From Pseudomonadota bacterium (GTDB taxonomy: Bacteria > Pseudomonadota > Alphaproteobacteria > Rhizobiales > Devosiaceae): a stretch of DNA of 16,306 nt. Each line of letters begins with the position of its first letter. The stretch's first letter is position 1. The notes beneath the pieces are model-generated. The model was not told where the DNA came from. It saw only the letters and a program-made list of their open reading frames with translations, and made no database searches. Below are positions 1-8,673 of this stretch, piece after piece. The stretch spans positions 1-16,306 of the forward strand of contig JAEZBF010000405.1 in NCBI GenBank assembly GCA_023427545.1, in the 5' to 3' direction. Position numbers and translations under genes: made by a program.

Positions 1-1170
1 GGCCAGGATGTTGAGCCAGAGCAGCACCGCCCACAGACCGTCCTTTTCGCGTACATGATTGGAGCCGGTGCCTGCCGACTCTTCGCCGCAGATCGTCACC
101 CGGCCGGCATCGAGCAGGTTGCCGAAGAACTTCCAGCCCGTCGGCGTCTCGTGCATCTCGATGCCGAGCTTTTCCGCCACCCGATCGGCGGCAGCGCTCG
201 TCGGCATCGAGCGGGCAATCCCGGCAAGTCCGGTGGCATAGCCAGCGGCCAGCGGCGCGTTTGCCGCGAGCAATGCCAGCGAGTCAGAAGGGGTGACGAA
301 CCGGTTGCGGCCGATGATCAGGTTGCGGTCGCCGTCGCCATCGGACGCCGCGCCGAAGTCCGGCGCGTCGGGCCCCATCATCAGGTCGAACAGGTCCCTG
401 GCGTAAACCAGGTTGGGATCGGGATGTCCGCCGCCGAAATCGGGTGACGGGGTGCCGTTGACCACCGTCCCCGCCGGCGCCCCCAGCATGTCCTCAAGTA
501 TCTTGTGGGCATAGGGGCCGGTGATGGCGTGCATCGCATCGAACCGCATGCGGAAGCCCGAAGCGAAGAGCTGCCTGATCGATTCGAAATCGAACAGCGT
601 CTGCATCAGGTCGGCGTAGTCCGCCACGGGGTCGATCACCTCGACAGCCATGCCCTCGACCTGCTGTGTGCCGATGCGGCCGAGATCGACGTCGGCGGCA
701 TCGCTCATCGCATAAGCGGTGATCTCCTTGGTGAGGGCGAAGACCGCCTCGGTGATCTTCTCGGGCGCCGGCCCACCGTTGCCGATGTTGTACTTGATGC
801 CGAAGTCGCCATCGGGACCGCCGGGATTATGGCTCGCCGAAAGCACCAGGCCGCCGAGCGCCTTGTAGTGGCGGATGATGTGGCTCGCGGCCGGCGTGGA
901 GAGCAGGCCGCCCTGCCCCACCAGAACCTTGGCGAAGCTTTTTGCCGCGGCAATCCGGATCGCCTTCTGGATCGCGACGTCGTTGAAGTAGCGGCCGTCG
1001 CCGCCGATCACCAGCGTCTGGCCGGTGACGTCGCCGAGCACATCGAAGATCGACTGGATGAAGTTCTCGACGTAGCGCGGCTGCATGAAGTGCGCGGTGC
1101 GCTTGCGCAGCCCCGAAGTGCCAGGCTTCTGGTCCGGGAAAGGCGTCGTGCTAAACTGCTGGATCGTCAT
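1..1170 (-). CDS. pgm: Phosphoglucomutase (alpha-D-glucose-1,6-bisphosphate type), C-terminus cut by window edge
   Basis: Cytosolic enzyme that interconverts glucose-1-phosphate and glucose-6-phosphate, linking glycogen to central metabolism. The ATG at 1170 opens a frame of 390 codons that runs off the left edge; family members are about 540 residues, so roughly the last quarter is missing. The N-terminus (TIQQFSTTPFPDQKPGTSG) is typical of the family. The phosphoserine loop SASHNPGG is visible, with the catalytic Ser near residue 113, and the metal-binding loop DGDGDR starts at Asp277. The sugar-binding loop CGEESAGTGSNH follows near residues 367-378. It is the last gene seen of the glg operon: its start lies 20 bases inside the end of glgA, so translational coupling is likely. 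Only a weak purine-rich stretch precedes the ATG. The type resembles eukaryotic PGM1 and rhizobial Pgm. Identification is firm. Confidence 0.96.
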   Translation of the reverse strand, partial: MTIQQFSTTPFPDQKPGTSGLRKRTAHFMQPRYVENFIQSIFDVLGDVTGQTLVIGGDGRYFNDVAIQKAIRIAAAKSFAKVLVGQGGLLSTPAASHIIRHYKALGGLVLSASHNPGGPDGDFGIKYNIGNGGPAPEKITEAVFALTKEITAYAMSDAADVDLGRIGTQQVEGMAVEVIDPVADYADLMQTLFDFESIRQLFASGFRMRFDAMHAITGPYAHKILEDMLGAPAGTVVNGTPSPDFGGGHPDPNLVYARDLFDLMMGPDAPDFGAASDGDGDRNLIIGRNRFVTPSDSLALLAANAPLAAGYATGLAGIARSMPTSAAADRVAEKLGIEMHETPTGWKFFGNLLDAGRVTICGEESAGTGSNHVREKDGLWAVLLWLNILA

Positions 1171-2611
1171 CGCTCGTGCTTCCGATCAGGCGGGAATAGA
1201 GGGCCGCGTACTTCGCCGCGCTCATCTCCCAGGAGACGTCGGACTTCATGCCGCGCCGCTGCATCTTCTTCCAGGTCCGGTCGTTCCGATAGAGCCGGAT
1301 AGCACGCCGTATGCCCTCGGCAAGCGCATGCTCCGTCGCCGGCGCAAACTGGATGCCGGTCGCGACCCCCGCCTCCACCGCCGCTTCATTGGCGTCGATG
1401 ACGGTATCGGCTAGACCGCCAACGCGGCTGACAAGCGGCACGCAGCCGTAGCGCAGGCCGTAGAGCTGCGTCAGCCCGCAGGGCTCGAACCGCGACGGTA
1501 CGAGCATAACGTCGGCGCCGCCCTGGATGAGATGGCTGAGCTTCTCGTTGTAACCGGTGATGATCGCGACCTTTCCCGGATGCCGCATCGCCGCTCCGCG
1601 GAAGCCGTTCTCGAGCTCGGCATCGCCGGACCCCAGCACGCAGAGCTTGCCGCCGCCCGCCACGAGCCGGTCGCAGACCGCGACCAGCATGTCCATGCCC
1701 TTCTGCCACGTCAGGCGCGACACCACCCCGAACAGTGGACCCTCGCTCGAGTCGAGGCCAAAGCGCTCTTCGAGCGCCTTCCGGTTGACCGCCCGCAGGT
1801 GGATCGTTGCCGGCCCGTAGGTCTGAGCAAGTGAGCTGTCGGTCGAAGGGTCCCACTCGCCCATGTCGATGCCGTTGAGGATGCCCACGAGCTGCTCCTC
1901 GCGGGTCTGCAGCAGCCCGTCCAGCCCCATCCCGTAGGTCGTGGTGCGGATTTCCTGGGCATAGGTCGGGCTCACCGTAGTGAGCATGTCGGCCGTCGCG
2001 AGCCCTGCCTTGAGATAGCCGACGCCACCGAAGTACTCGAGGCTTTCCCCGAAGGAATGCGGCGGCAGCCGCAGCTGGTTGAAGATGTCCCAGCCGAAGT
2101 GCCCCTGGAATGCGAGGTTGTGGACGGTGATGACGGTGCGCACGTCGTCCCGCGGTCCGTACTTGACATAGGCGGGCGCCAACCCGGCCTGCCAATCGTG
2201 GGCGTGGATGACCTGAGGCCGGTAGTCCTCGAGGATGCCCCGCGCCAGCTCACCGGCAGCAAAGCTAAGTGCCGCAAAGCGCTTCCAGTTGTCCGGCCAG
2301 TCCCGGCCGTCCGGACCGAGGTACGGATTGCCCGGTCGGGCAAAGAGGTGCGGGGCATCGACCACGATCAGGTCGAGCCCTGCGGCACGTCCGGTGAGGA
2401 GTTGGGCCGCCTCCCCGAAGAAATCAGGCATGCGTGCAACCACATGAACTTCCGTGAGCGGCTCGGTTACGCTCGGATAACCCGGAAGCAGCGTTCGCAT
2501 GTGCACACCGTGCGGCGCCAATGCCGCCGGCAGTGCACCCGTAACGTCGGCGAGGCCGCCCGTCTTGATCAGCGGGAACGCCTCGGAGGCGACCGAGAGG
2601 ACTTCGATCAT
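1151..2611 (-). CDS. glgA: Glycogen synthase (ADP-glucose dependent, GT5)
   Basis: Transfers glucose from ADP-glucose to the non-reducing end of alpha-1,4-glucan in the cytosol. The protein has 486 residues, close to the usual 480 for bacterial GlgA. The ADP-glucose binding motif KTGGL is at residues 16-20, HAHDWQ is at 136-141 in the N-terminal GT-B half, SRLTWQKG is at 298-305, and the catalytic-lobe motif EPCGLTQLYGLRYG begins at Glu376, followed by VGGLADTV. The frame is open upstream to 2683, but the ATG at 2611 gives the conserved start MIEVLSVASEAFPLIKTGGL and overlaps the glgC stop in ATGA, so it is the right start. It overlaps pgm by 20 bases downstream. No key residue is missing. 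Confidence 0.97.
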   Translation of the reverse strand: MIEVLSVASEAFPLIKTGGLADVTGALPAALAPHGVHMRTLLPGYPSVTEPLTEVHVVARMPDFFGEAAQLLTGRAAGLDLIVVDAPHLFARPGNPYLGPDGRDWPDNWKRFAALSFAAGELARGILEDYRPQVIHAHDWQAGLAPAYVKYGPRDDVRTVITVHNLAFQGHFGWDIFNQLRLPPHSFGESLEYFGGVGYLKAGLATADMLTTVSPTYAQEIRTTTYGMGLDGLLQTREEQLVGILNGIDMGEWDPSTDSSLAQTYGPATIHLRAVNRKALEERFGLDSSEGPLFGVVSRLTWQKGMDMLVAVCDRLVAGGGKLCVLGSGDAELENGFRGAAMRHPGKVAIITGYNEKLSHLIQGGADVMLVPSRFEPCGLTQLYGLRYGCVPLVSRVGGLADTVIDANEAAVEAGVATGIQFAPATEHALAEGIRRAIRLYRNDRTWKKMQRRGMKSDVSWEMSAAKYAALYSRLIGSTSDDDPAV

Positions 2612-3879
2612 CGGCTCGCCAGGTAGCGGTCGATCATCGGCTGCGTGATCAGCACGATCCCGTCGTCGGTCCGGCGGAACCACGTGCTGTCGAACTCGGG
2701 GTCCTCGCCCACTACGAGGCCCTCGGGCACGTTTACGCCGCGGTCGACCACGACGCGCCGCAGCCGCACGCCCCTCCCGATGTCGCAGTAGGGCAGGATC
2801 ACCGCCTCGTGCAGCTCGGAGTACGAGTGCACCCGCGACCCGGTCGAGAGCAGCGTCTTCTGCAGGTATCCGCCCGAGATGATGCAGTCGCCGGAGACCA
2901 GCGAGTTCACCGCGGCGCCGCGCCGGCCGTCGTAATCGTGCACGAACTTGGCTGGCGGCGTGATCTCGGCATAGGTCCAGATCGGCCAGTCGCGATCGTA
3001 GAGGTCGAGCTGCGGAGTGATGTCCGTCAGGTCGATGTTGGCTTTCCAGTAGGCGTCCACCGTTCCCACGTCGCGCCAGTAGGCAACCTCCTCCTTGGAG
3101 GAGCGGACGCAGGAGCGCGGGAATCGGTGTGCCCAGGCGGTGCCGTTCTTGACGATGTAGGGGATGACGTCCTTGCCGAAATCACGGCTCGAACCCTCGG
3201 TCTGGGCGTCCCGGCGCAGCTGATCCATCAGGAAGCGCGTCTCGAAGACGTAGATGCCCATGCTGGCGAGCGCATAGTCCGGCTTGTCGGGGATCCCGGG
3301 TGGATCCTTGGGCTTTTCGATGAAGTCGACGATGCGGTCGCGCCCGTCGACGTGCATCACGCCGAAACCGGTCGCTTCCATCCGCGGCACCTCGAGACAC
3401 CCCACCGTCACGTCCGCGCCGGTGTCGACGTGCTGGCGGAGCATGATCTCGTAGTCCATCTTGTAGATGTGGTCGCCCGCAAGAAGCACGATGTAGCGCG
3501 GGCCGTAATCCTCGATGATGTCCATGTTCTGGAACACGGCGTCGGCGGTGCCCGCGTACCACATGTCCTCGGCCACGCGCTGACTTGCGGGGAGTACGTC
3601 GAAGCTCTCGTTGCGCTCGGTCCGCAGGAAGTTCCAGCCGCGCTGCAGGTGACGGATCAGGCTGTGCGCCTGGTACTGGGTGGCCACCGAGATGCGGCGG
3701 ATGCCGGAATTCAGCGCATTGCTGAGCGCAAAATCGATGATGCGGGACTTGCCGCCGAAATAGACGGCTGGCTTGGCGCGGCGATCGGTCAGTTCCATCA
3801 GCCGGGTCCCGCGACCCCCGGCCAGCACATAGGCCATGGCGTCACGAGCAAGAGGTGACGGGTTTCGGTAGTCAGCCAT
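2608..3879 (-). CDS. glgC: Glucose-1-phosphate adenylyltransferase (ADP-glucose pyrophosphorylase)
   Basis: Makes ADP-glucose and pyrophosphate from ATP and glucose-1-phosphate, the committed and usually allosterically controlled step of bacterial glycogen synthesis. The protein has 423 residues, normal for the family. The nucleotide-binding loop GGRGTRL is at residues 21-27, RRAKPAV contains Lys36, LAGDHIYKMDY carries the catalytic Asp136, and FIEKPK carries the glucose-1-phosphate-binding Lys189. WRDVGTVDAYW is near 268-278, and the rest forms the C-terminal left-handed beta-helix domain. The ATG at 3879 is chosen over upstream frame extensions because it gives the conserved MADYRNPSPLARDAMAYVLAGG and has a strong ribosome binding site. 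Homologues in Agrobacterium are known to be activated by fructose-6-phosphate and pyruvate; I infer the same here. Confidence 0.97.
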   Translation of the reverse strand: MADYRNPSPLARDAMAYVLAGGRGTRLMELTDRRAKPAVYFGGKSRIIDFALSNALNSGIRRISVATQYQAHSLIRHLQRGWNFLRTERNESFDVLPASQRVAEDMWYAGTADAVFQNMDIIEDYGPRYIVLLAGDHIYKMDYEIMLRQHVDTGADVTVGCLEVPRMEATGFGVMHVDGRDRIVDFIEKPKDPPGIPDKPDYALASMGIYVFETRFLMDQLRRDAQTEGSSRDFGKDVIPYIVKNGTAWAHRFPRSCVRSSKEEVAYWRDVGTVDAYWKANIDLTDITPQLDLYDRDWPIWTYAEITPPAKFVHDYDGRRGAAVNSLVSGDCIISGGYLQKTLLSTGSRVHSYSELHEAVILPYCDIGRGVRLRRVVVDRGVNVPEGLVVGEDPEFDSTWFRRTDDGIVLITQPMIDRYLASR

Positions 3880-3883
3880 AGTC

Positions 3884-3893
3884 TCCTCCTCCA
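3884..3893 (-). promoter_or_regulatory. Strong Shine-Dalgarno before glgC
   Basis: Read on the minus strand, GGAGGAGGAG lies four bases before the ATG at 3879. It fixes the glgC start and is the best ribosome binding site within the operon. It sits in the only real gap between the glg genes (23 bases after the glgB stop), so glgC is probably initiated independently rather than by coupling. Confidence 0.7.
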
Positions 3894-3902
3894 GTCCTGT
3901 TG

Positions 3903-6110
3903 TTATTGTTCCGGCTGATCCGGATCGTAGCGCAAAATCAGTGTCGAAAGCGGTGGCAGGTAGATGTCGGCGTAGGCCGGCCAGCCGCCGCCGGTGTCGG
4001 GGTGAGCAACCACCTTGCCCTGATTTCCGGTGTTGCTGCCGCCGTAGTAGCCCGCGTCGGTATTGATCCGCTCGCTCCAGTTGCCCGCGAGCGGCATGGG
4101 CACCCGGTACTGCTCGCGCGGCACCGGCGTCATGTTCGATATCACCACGGCTGGATCTTCCCCCGGCGCCTTGCGGACCCATGCAAACACCGAGTTCGAA
4201 TGGTCGTTCCCGATCAGCCACTCGAAGCCTTCGGGCTCGTTGTCGCGGGCGTGCAGCGCCGGCAGCTCGCGGTACGCCGCATTGAGGTCCGCCACGAGTA
4301 GACGAACGCCTTCATGCATGCTCGCATCAAGCAACCACCAGTCTAACCCTTTGGAATCGTTCCACTCATCGCGCTGCGCAAATTCCTGCCCCATGAACAG
4401 CAGCTTCTTGCCGGGCCAGCCCCACATGAAGCCGTAATACGCACGCAGCGTCGCGAACTGCTGCCAGTCGTCGCCGCTCATCTTGGCAAGGATCGAGCCC
4501 TTGCCGTGGACGACTTCGTCGTGGCTGAGCGGCAGCACGTAGTTCTCGGAATAAGCGTAGAGCGCTGCGAACGTCATGTCGTGGTGATGGTACTTGCGAT
4601 GCACGCTCTCGCGCCCGAGGTAGCGCAGGGTGTCGTGCATGAACCCCATGTTCCACTTGAAGCCGAAGCCCAGGCCGCCGGTGTAAGCGGGCGCGGACAC
4701 GCCGCCCCAGGCGGTCGACTCCTCGGCGATGGTGAAGGTGCCGGGATGGAGCCGGTAGGTTTCCGAGTTCACCCGCCTCAGGAACTCGACGGCCTCCAGG
4801 TTCTCATTGCCGCCCATCTGGTTCGGCACCCACTGCCCCGGCTGGCGGGAGTAGTCGAGGTAGAGCATCGATGCGACGGCATCGACGCGCAGCCCGTCAA
4901 TGTGGAACTGCTCCATCCAGTAGAGCGCGTTGTTGACGAGGAACGAGACCACCTCGCGCCGCCCGAAATTGTAGATCGCGGTGTTCCAGTCCGGATGGTA
5001 GCCCCGGCGCGGGTCGAGATGCTCGTAAAGCGCGGTGCCGTCGAAGCGCGCGAGGCCAAACTCGTCCGTTGGGAAATGCGCCGGCACCCAGTCCATGATG
5101 ACGCCGAGCCCTGCCGCATGAGCGGCGTCGACGAACCGCTTGAACCCGGCCGGATCGCCGAACCGCGCAGTCGGTGCGTAGAGGCCGGTGGGCTGATAGC
5201 CCCAGCTCGGATCGTAAGGATGTTCGGTGATGGGCAGCAGCTCGAGATGGGTGAACCCCATGTCGACGGCATAGGGCACCAGCTGCTCGGCGAGCTGGTC
5301 GTAGCTCATGAAGCTGCCGTCGGGCCGCTTGCGCCACGAGCCGAGGTGGACCTCGTAGATCGACATCGGCGTCCGGCGCCAGTCCTTGGTCGCGCGCTCG
5401 TCGAGATAGCGCTGGTCGGTCCACTCGAAGGGGGCGGGGTCGGCGACGACCGAGGCGTTGCGCGGCCGGAGCTCCGACTGCTGCGCCATAGGGTCGGCCT
5501 TGAGGGGCAGCAGTTGCCCGTCTTGGCCGACGATCTCGTACTTGTAGGTCGTGCCCGGACCGACCGCGGGAACGAAGACCTCCCACACGCCCGTGTCCAT
5601 GCGCAGCCGCATCGGGTGACGGCGGCCGTCCCAGTCGTTGAACTGGCCGACGACGCTGACGCGGCGCGCACTCGGCGCCCAGACCGCGAAATGTGTGCCC
5701 TCGACGCCCTCGAAGGTCATGAAGTGCGCGCCGAGCTTGTCGAACAGCCTCAGGTGCGAGCCCTCACCGATGTAGTAGTCGTCGAGCGGCCCCAGTACCG
5801 GCCCGAAGCAGTATGGGTCGAAGACGTCCCACTCCCCGCCGACGTTCTTGGCGTGGTAGCGGATCGGGCAATGGCCGGGGATTTTCACCAGGCCTTCGAA
5901 GAAGCCGGCCGAGTGTCGTGGGATCAGGTGACCGAGGAACTCGCCGTCGCGGGTATAGGCGCTGACCGTCTCGGCGTTGGGTATGAACGTACGGGCCACC
6001 CACTGGCCATCGACTTCATGCAGCCCGAGCACCGCGAAGGGGTCGGCATGGCTGCCGGCCACGATCGCATCGACGTCCCTGCCCTCCGCCTGCCAGCTTT
6101 CCCTGCTCAC
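3903..6110 (-). CDS. glgB: 1,4-alpha-glucan branching enzyme (GH13)
   Basis: Cuts an alpha-1,4-glucan chain and rejoins it as an alpha-1,6 branch in growing glycogen. It has 735 residues, the length of the long, E. coli-like form with an N-terminal N1 domain (about 1-110), a CBM48 domain (about 115-215), a catalytic GH13 barrel and a C-terminal beta domain ending LSTLILRYDP. The catalytic residues are visible: nucleophile Asp410 in GLRVDAV, acid/base Glu463 in IAEES, and Asp531 in SHDEVVHGKGS. DWVPAHFPTD (340-349) is GH13 region I. The start is a GTG at 6110 that overlaps the glgP stop in GTGA, so it is probably translated by coupling to glgP. A 23-base gap separates it from glgC. Confidence 0.97.
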   Translation of the reverse strand: MSRESWQAEGRDVDAIVAGSHADPFAVLGLHEVDGQWVARTFIPNAETVSAYTRDGEFLGHLIPRHSAGFFEGLVKIPGHCPIRYHAKNVGGEWDVFDPYCFGPVLGPLDDYYIGEGSHLRLFDKLGAHFMTFEGVEGTHFAVWAPSARRVSVVGQFNDWDGRRHPMRLRMDTGVWEVFVPAVGPGTTYKYEIVGQDGQLLPLKADPMAQQSELRPRNASVVADPAPFEWTDQRYLDERATKDWRRTPMSIYEVHLGSWRKRPDGSFMSYDQLAEQLVPYAVDMGFTHLELLPITEHPYDPSWGYQPTGLYAPTARFGDPAGFKRFVDAAHAAGLGVIMDWVPAHFPTDEFGLARFDGTALYEHLDPRRGYHPDWNTAIYNFGRREVVSFLVNNALYWMEQFHIDGLRVDAVASMLYLDYSRQPGQWVPNQMGGNENLEAVEFLRRVNSETYRLHPGTFTIAEESTAWGGVSAPAYTGGLGFGFKWNMGFMHDTLRYLGRESVHRKYHHHDMTFAALYAYSENYVLPLSHDEVVHGKGSILAKMSGDDWQQFATLRAYYGFMWGWPGKKLLFMGQEFAQRDEWNDSKGLDWWLLDASMHEGVRLLVADLNAAYRELPALHARDNEPEGFEWLIGNDHSNSVFAWVRKAPGEDPAVVISNMTPVPREQYRVPMPLAGNWSERINTDAGYYGGSNTGNQGKVVAHPDTGGGWPAYADIYLPPLSTLILRYDPDQPEQ

Positions 6111-8587
6111 GAGTTCGATTGCCCCGTGGTGGTCACGCCCCAGATCTCATCGGCGTACTGCCTGATGGTGCGGTCGGAGGAAAACCACGACATATGCGCG
6201 GTGTTCCGGATCGCCATCGCCTGCCACTTGCGCTGGTCGGTCCAGAGCTCATCCACCTGCTTTTGCGCTGCGGCGTAGGCGTCGAAATCGCGTGCAACCA
6301 TGAACCAGTCGTGGTCGTAGAGCCCGCCGACCAGATCGCGGTAGCGATTGGGATCGTCCGGCGAGAACACGCCGGAGGCGATCGAGTCGAGGGCGCCGCG
6401 CAGCTCGCGGGATGCCTCGATAGCCGACCGCGGCACCTCGCTGCGCGCCCGCTTCTGCGCCACTTCCTCGGCAGTGAGCCCGAAGATGACCATGTTCTCG
6501 GGGCCGAGCCGGTCGAGCATCTCGACGTTGGCGCCGTCGAGGGTGCCAATCGTCACCGCCCCATTGATCGCCAGCTTCATGTTGCCCGTGCCGGAGGCTT
6601 CCATCCCTGCAGTGGAAATCTGCTCGGAGAGATCCGCCGCGGGGATGATCGTCTCCGCGAGGCTCACGTTGTAGTTCGGCAAGAATACCACCTTGAGGAG
6701 ACCACGAACGGAAGGGTCGTGGTTGATGACCTTCGCCACGTCGTTGATCAACTTGATGATCAGCTTGGCGTTCCAGTAACTCGGAGCCGCCTTGCCAGCG
6801 AAAATCTTAACGCGCGGCACCCACTCGCGTTCCGGGTGCGCGCGGATGGCATCGTACCGCGCCACCGCCTCGATGATATTGAGCAGCTGCCGCTTGTATT
6901 CGTGAATGCGCTTGATGTGCACGTCGAACAGCGCATCCGGCGACACCACCACACCGATGCGCTCCTTGATGACCTCGGCGAGACGCACCTTGTTCGCGCG
7001 TTTGACGGCAGCGAACTGCTGCTGGAAGCCCGGGTCGTCGGCATGAACGTCCAGCTGGGTGAGCTGGTCGAGGTCGTCCTGGAAGCCGGTGCCGATGCGC
7101 TCGCCAATGAGCCGCGTCAGCCCGGGATTGCACTGCAGCAGCCATCGCCGCGGCGTCACCCCGTTGGTCTTGTTGTTGATACGCTCCGGGAAGAGCTTGT
7201 TCAGGTCGGCGAAGACCGTCCGCTTCATCAGCTCGGTGTGGAGCGCCGAGACGCCGTTGATCGAGTGGCTGCCCACGAAGGCCAGCTGGCCCATGCGCAC
7301 GCGCCGGGTCCCGGTCTCGTCGATCAGCGACACGTTGGCGATCTGCTGGTCCGAGAAGCCAAGCCTACGCGCCTCGCCCAACACCTCGGCATTGATCGTG
7401 TAGATGATCTGCATGTGCCGGGGCAGCAACCGCTCGATCAACGCCACCGGCCAGGTTTCGAGCGCTTCGGGCAGGAGCGTGTGGTTGGTGTAGGCGAAGG
7501 TGTTGGTGGTGAGCTTCCAGGCTTCGTCCCAGTCCAACCCCTCGCGGTCGAGGAGGAGCCGCATCAGCTCGGTCACCGCGATTGCCGGGTGCGTGTCGTT
7601 GAGCTGGATCGCCACCTTGTCCGGCAGCGAGCCGAGGTCGCCGTACTGCTGCAGGTGACGCCTCAGGATGTCCTGCAGGGCCGCCGAGGAGAAGAAATAC
7701 TCCTGCCGCAGCCGCAGCTCCTGGCCGGCGGGTGTTGAATCCGCCGGATAAAGAACCCGCGTAATCGCTTCTGCCCGCGAGCTTTCCTCGAGCGCGCCGA
7801 TGTGGTCGCCAGAGTTGAACTTGTCGAGCAGGATCGGATCGATCGGCTGCGCGCTCCAGAGCCGTAGCGTGTTCACGCGGGAGCCGCGCCAACCCACGAT
7901 CGGCGTGTCGTACGCAACCGCCTGCAGATGCTCGGACGGCCGCCACTCGAGCTGGGTCCCCTTGTCCTTGACCTCGACCGGCTGGACCGTGCCCCCGAAA
8001 CCGATGGCATAGGCGCTTTCGCGCCGCTCGAACTCCCACGGATTGCCGTGCGCCAGCCAGACCTCCGGCAACTCGACCTGCCAGCCCTCGCTGAGCTCCT
8101 GGCGGAACATGCCGTTCACATAGCGGATGCCATAGCCGTAGGCAGGGATGCCGATGCTCGACATGGACTCGAGGAAGCACGCCGCCAGGCGGCCAAGGCC
8201 GCCGTTGCCGAGCGCCGCATCGGGCTCGAGGTCGGCGAGCGTGTCGAGGTCGACACCGAGCGACTTCAGCGCCGCGCGGACCTGCTCCATCAGCCCGATA
8301 TTGCTGACGGCGTCCCGCATCAGGCGGCCGATCAGGAACTCGAGGCTGAGGTAGTAGACGCGCTTGTCGCTCTTGCGCCAGGTGTTGCGCGTGGACTCCA
8401 TCCACTGGTCGATGATGCGGTCGCGGACGGCGTAGATCGTGGCGGTCAGCCAATCGTGCGGGCGGGCCACGATTGGATCCTTGCCGACGGTATAGGTCAG
8501 CCGCTCGAGGATCTCGTTGGTGAGCGCCTCAGCTGTGCGCGCGCGCGGCTCGGGTCGGGGGGCGTCGTAGACGATTGGCTTCAGCAT
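6107..8587 (-). CDS. glgP: Glycogen/starch/alpha-glucan phosphorylase
   Basis: Uses phosphate to release glucose-1-phosphate from the non-reducing ends of glycogen; pyridoxal phosphate is the cofactor. It has 826 residues, within the normal 790-840 range. The GT35 hallmark EASGTGNMKLAINGA contains the PLP lysine, Lys671, and GTLDGANVEM follows. Other typical stretches are YYLSLEFLIGR (78-88), ALGNGGLGRLAACFLES (125-141), LNDTHPAI (329-336) and NKTNGVTPRRWL (472-483). The ATG at 8587 gives a normal N-terminus but has only a weak ribosome binding site. It is the first gene of the operon, with 81 bases separating it from the antiporter gene upstream. Having the degrading enzyme first in the biosynthetic operon is usual for Agrobacterium-type clusters. 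Confidence 0.97.
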   Translation of the reverse strand: MLKPIVYDAPRPEPRARTAEALTNEILERLTYTVGKDPIVARPHDWLTATIYAVRDRIIDQWMESTRNTWRKSDKRVYYLSLEFLIGRLMRDAVSNIGLMEQVRAALKSLGVDLDTLADLEPDAALGNGGLGRLAACFLESMSSIGIPAYGYGIRYVNGMFRQELSEGWQVELPEVWLAHGNPWEFERRESAYAIGFGGTVQPVEVKDKGTQLEWRPSEHLQAVAYDTPIVGWRGSRVNTLRLWSAQPIDPILLDKFNSGDHIGALEESSRAEAITRVLYPADSTPAGQELRLRQEYFFSSAALQDILRRHLQQYGDLGSLPDKVAIQLNDTHPAIAVTELMRLLLDREGLDWDEAWKLTTNTFAYTNHTLLPEALETWPVALIERLLPRHMQIIYTINAEVLGEARRLGFSDQQIANVSLIDETGTRRVRMGQLAFVGSHSINGVSALHTELMKRTVFADLNKLFPERINNKTNGVTPRRWLLQCNPGLTRLIGERIGTGFQDDLDQLTQLDVHADDPGFQQQFAAVKRANKVRLAEVIKERIGVVVSPDALFDVHIKRIHEYKRQLLNIIEAVARYDAIRAHPEREWVPRVKIFAGKAAPSYWNAKLIIKLINDVAKVINHDPSVRGLLKVVFLPNYNVSLAETIIPAADLSEQISTAGMEASGTGNMKLAINGAVTIGTLDGANVEMLDRLGPENMVIFGLTAEEVAQKRARSEVPRSAIEASRELRGALDSIASGVFSPDDPNRYRDLVGGLYDHDWFMVARDFDAYAAAQKQVDELWTDQRKWQAMAIRNTAHMSWFSSDRTIRQYADEIWGVTTTGQSNS

Positions 8588-8668
8588 GTGGGAATCCGGA
8601 AAGCATCACGTTGGCGTCCCCTCAGACGCCGCAGTCTTGCACCCGTTATACCCCGAAGTGAAGGACCT
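8588..8668 (-). promoter_or_regulatory. Upstream region of the glg operon with weak promoter-like -10 box
   Basis: These 81 bases separate glgP from the upstream antiporter gene on the same strand and are the only place for a promoter directly before glgP. On the minus strand TATAAC (8650-8645) resembles a sigma70 -10 box (five of six consensus bases). At 16-17 bases spacing I see only a poor -35 candidate (GTGAAG or AGTGAA), and it falls inside the palindrome at 8657-8673. The operon could also be read from the antiporter gene. Low confidence. Confidence 0.3.
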
Positions 8669-8673
8669 TCACT
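8657..8673. repeat. 17-base perfect palindrome at the antiporter stop codon, before glgP
   Basis: AGTGAAGG-A-CCTTCACT is an 8+8 inverted repeat around a single A. It covers the TGA stop of the antiporter gene (8669-8671) and lies just upstream of the TATAAC box. It may be a dimeric regulator site, or a 7-bp hairpin with a GAC loop. No U-run follows on either strand, so it is not a standard intrinsic terminator. Confidence 0.55.

Noticed and set aside
2612..2683. Upstream extension of glgA by 24 residues
   Set aside because: The extra residues lie inside the glgC coding end, are not conserved in type, and the ATG in the ATGA overlap at 2611 gives the standard N-terminus.
505..3858. Plus-strand open frames opposite pgm, glgA and glgC (for example 505-1302, 2057-2626, 2809-3858)
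   Set aside because: They are antisense shadows of well-identified genes, with no ribosome binding sites or recognisable protein features.
3880..4221. Upstream extension of glgC by 114 residues
   Set aside because: It would overlap the end of glgB out of frame, and the ATG at 3879 has a strong ribosome binding site and conserved start.
4506..7738. Long open frames on the plus strand opposite glgB and glgP (590 and 539 codons)
   Set aside because: They lie antisense to genes with full catalytic motifs and show the Arg/Val/His/Asp-rich composition expected from the complement of GC-rich codons. No domain is recognisable.
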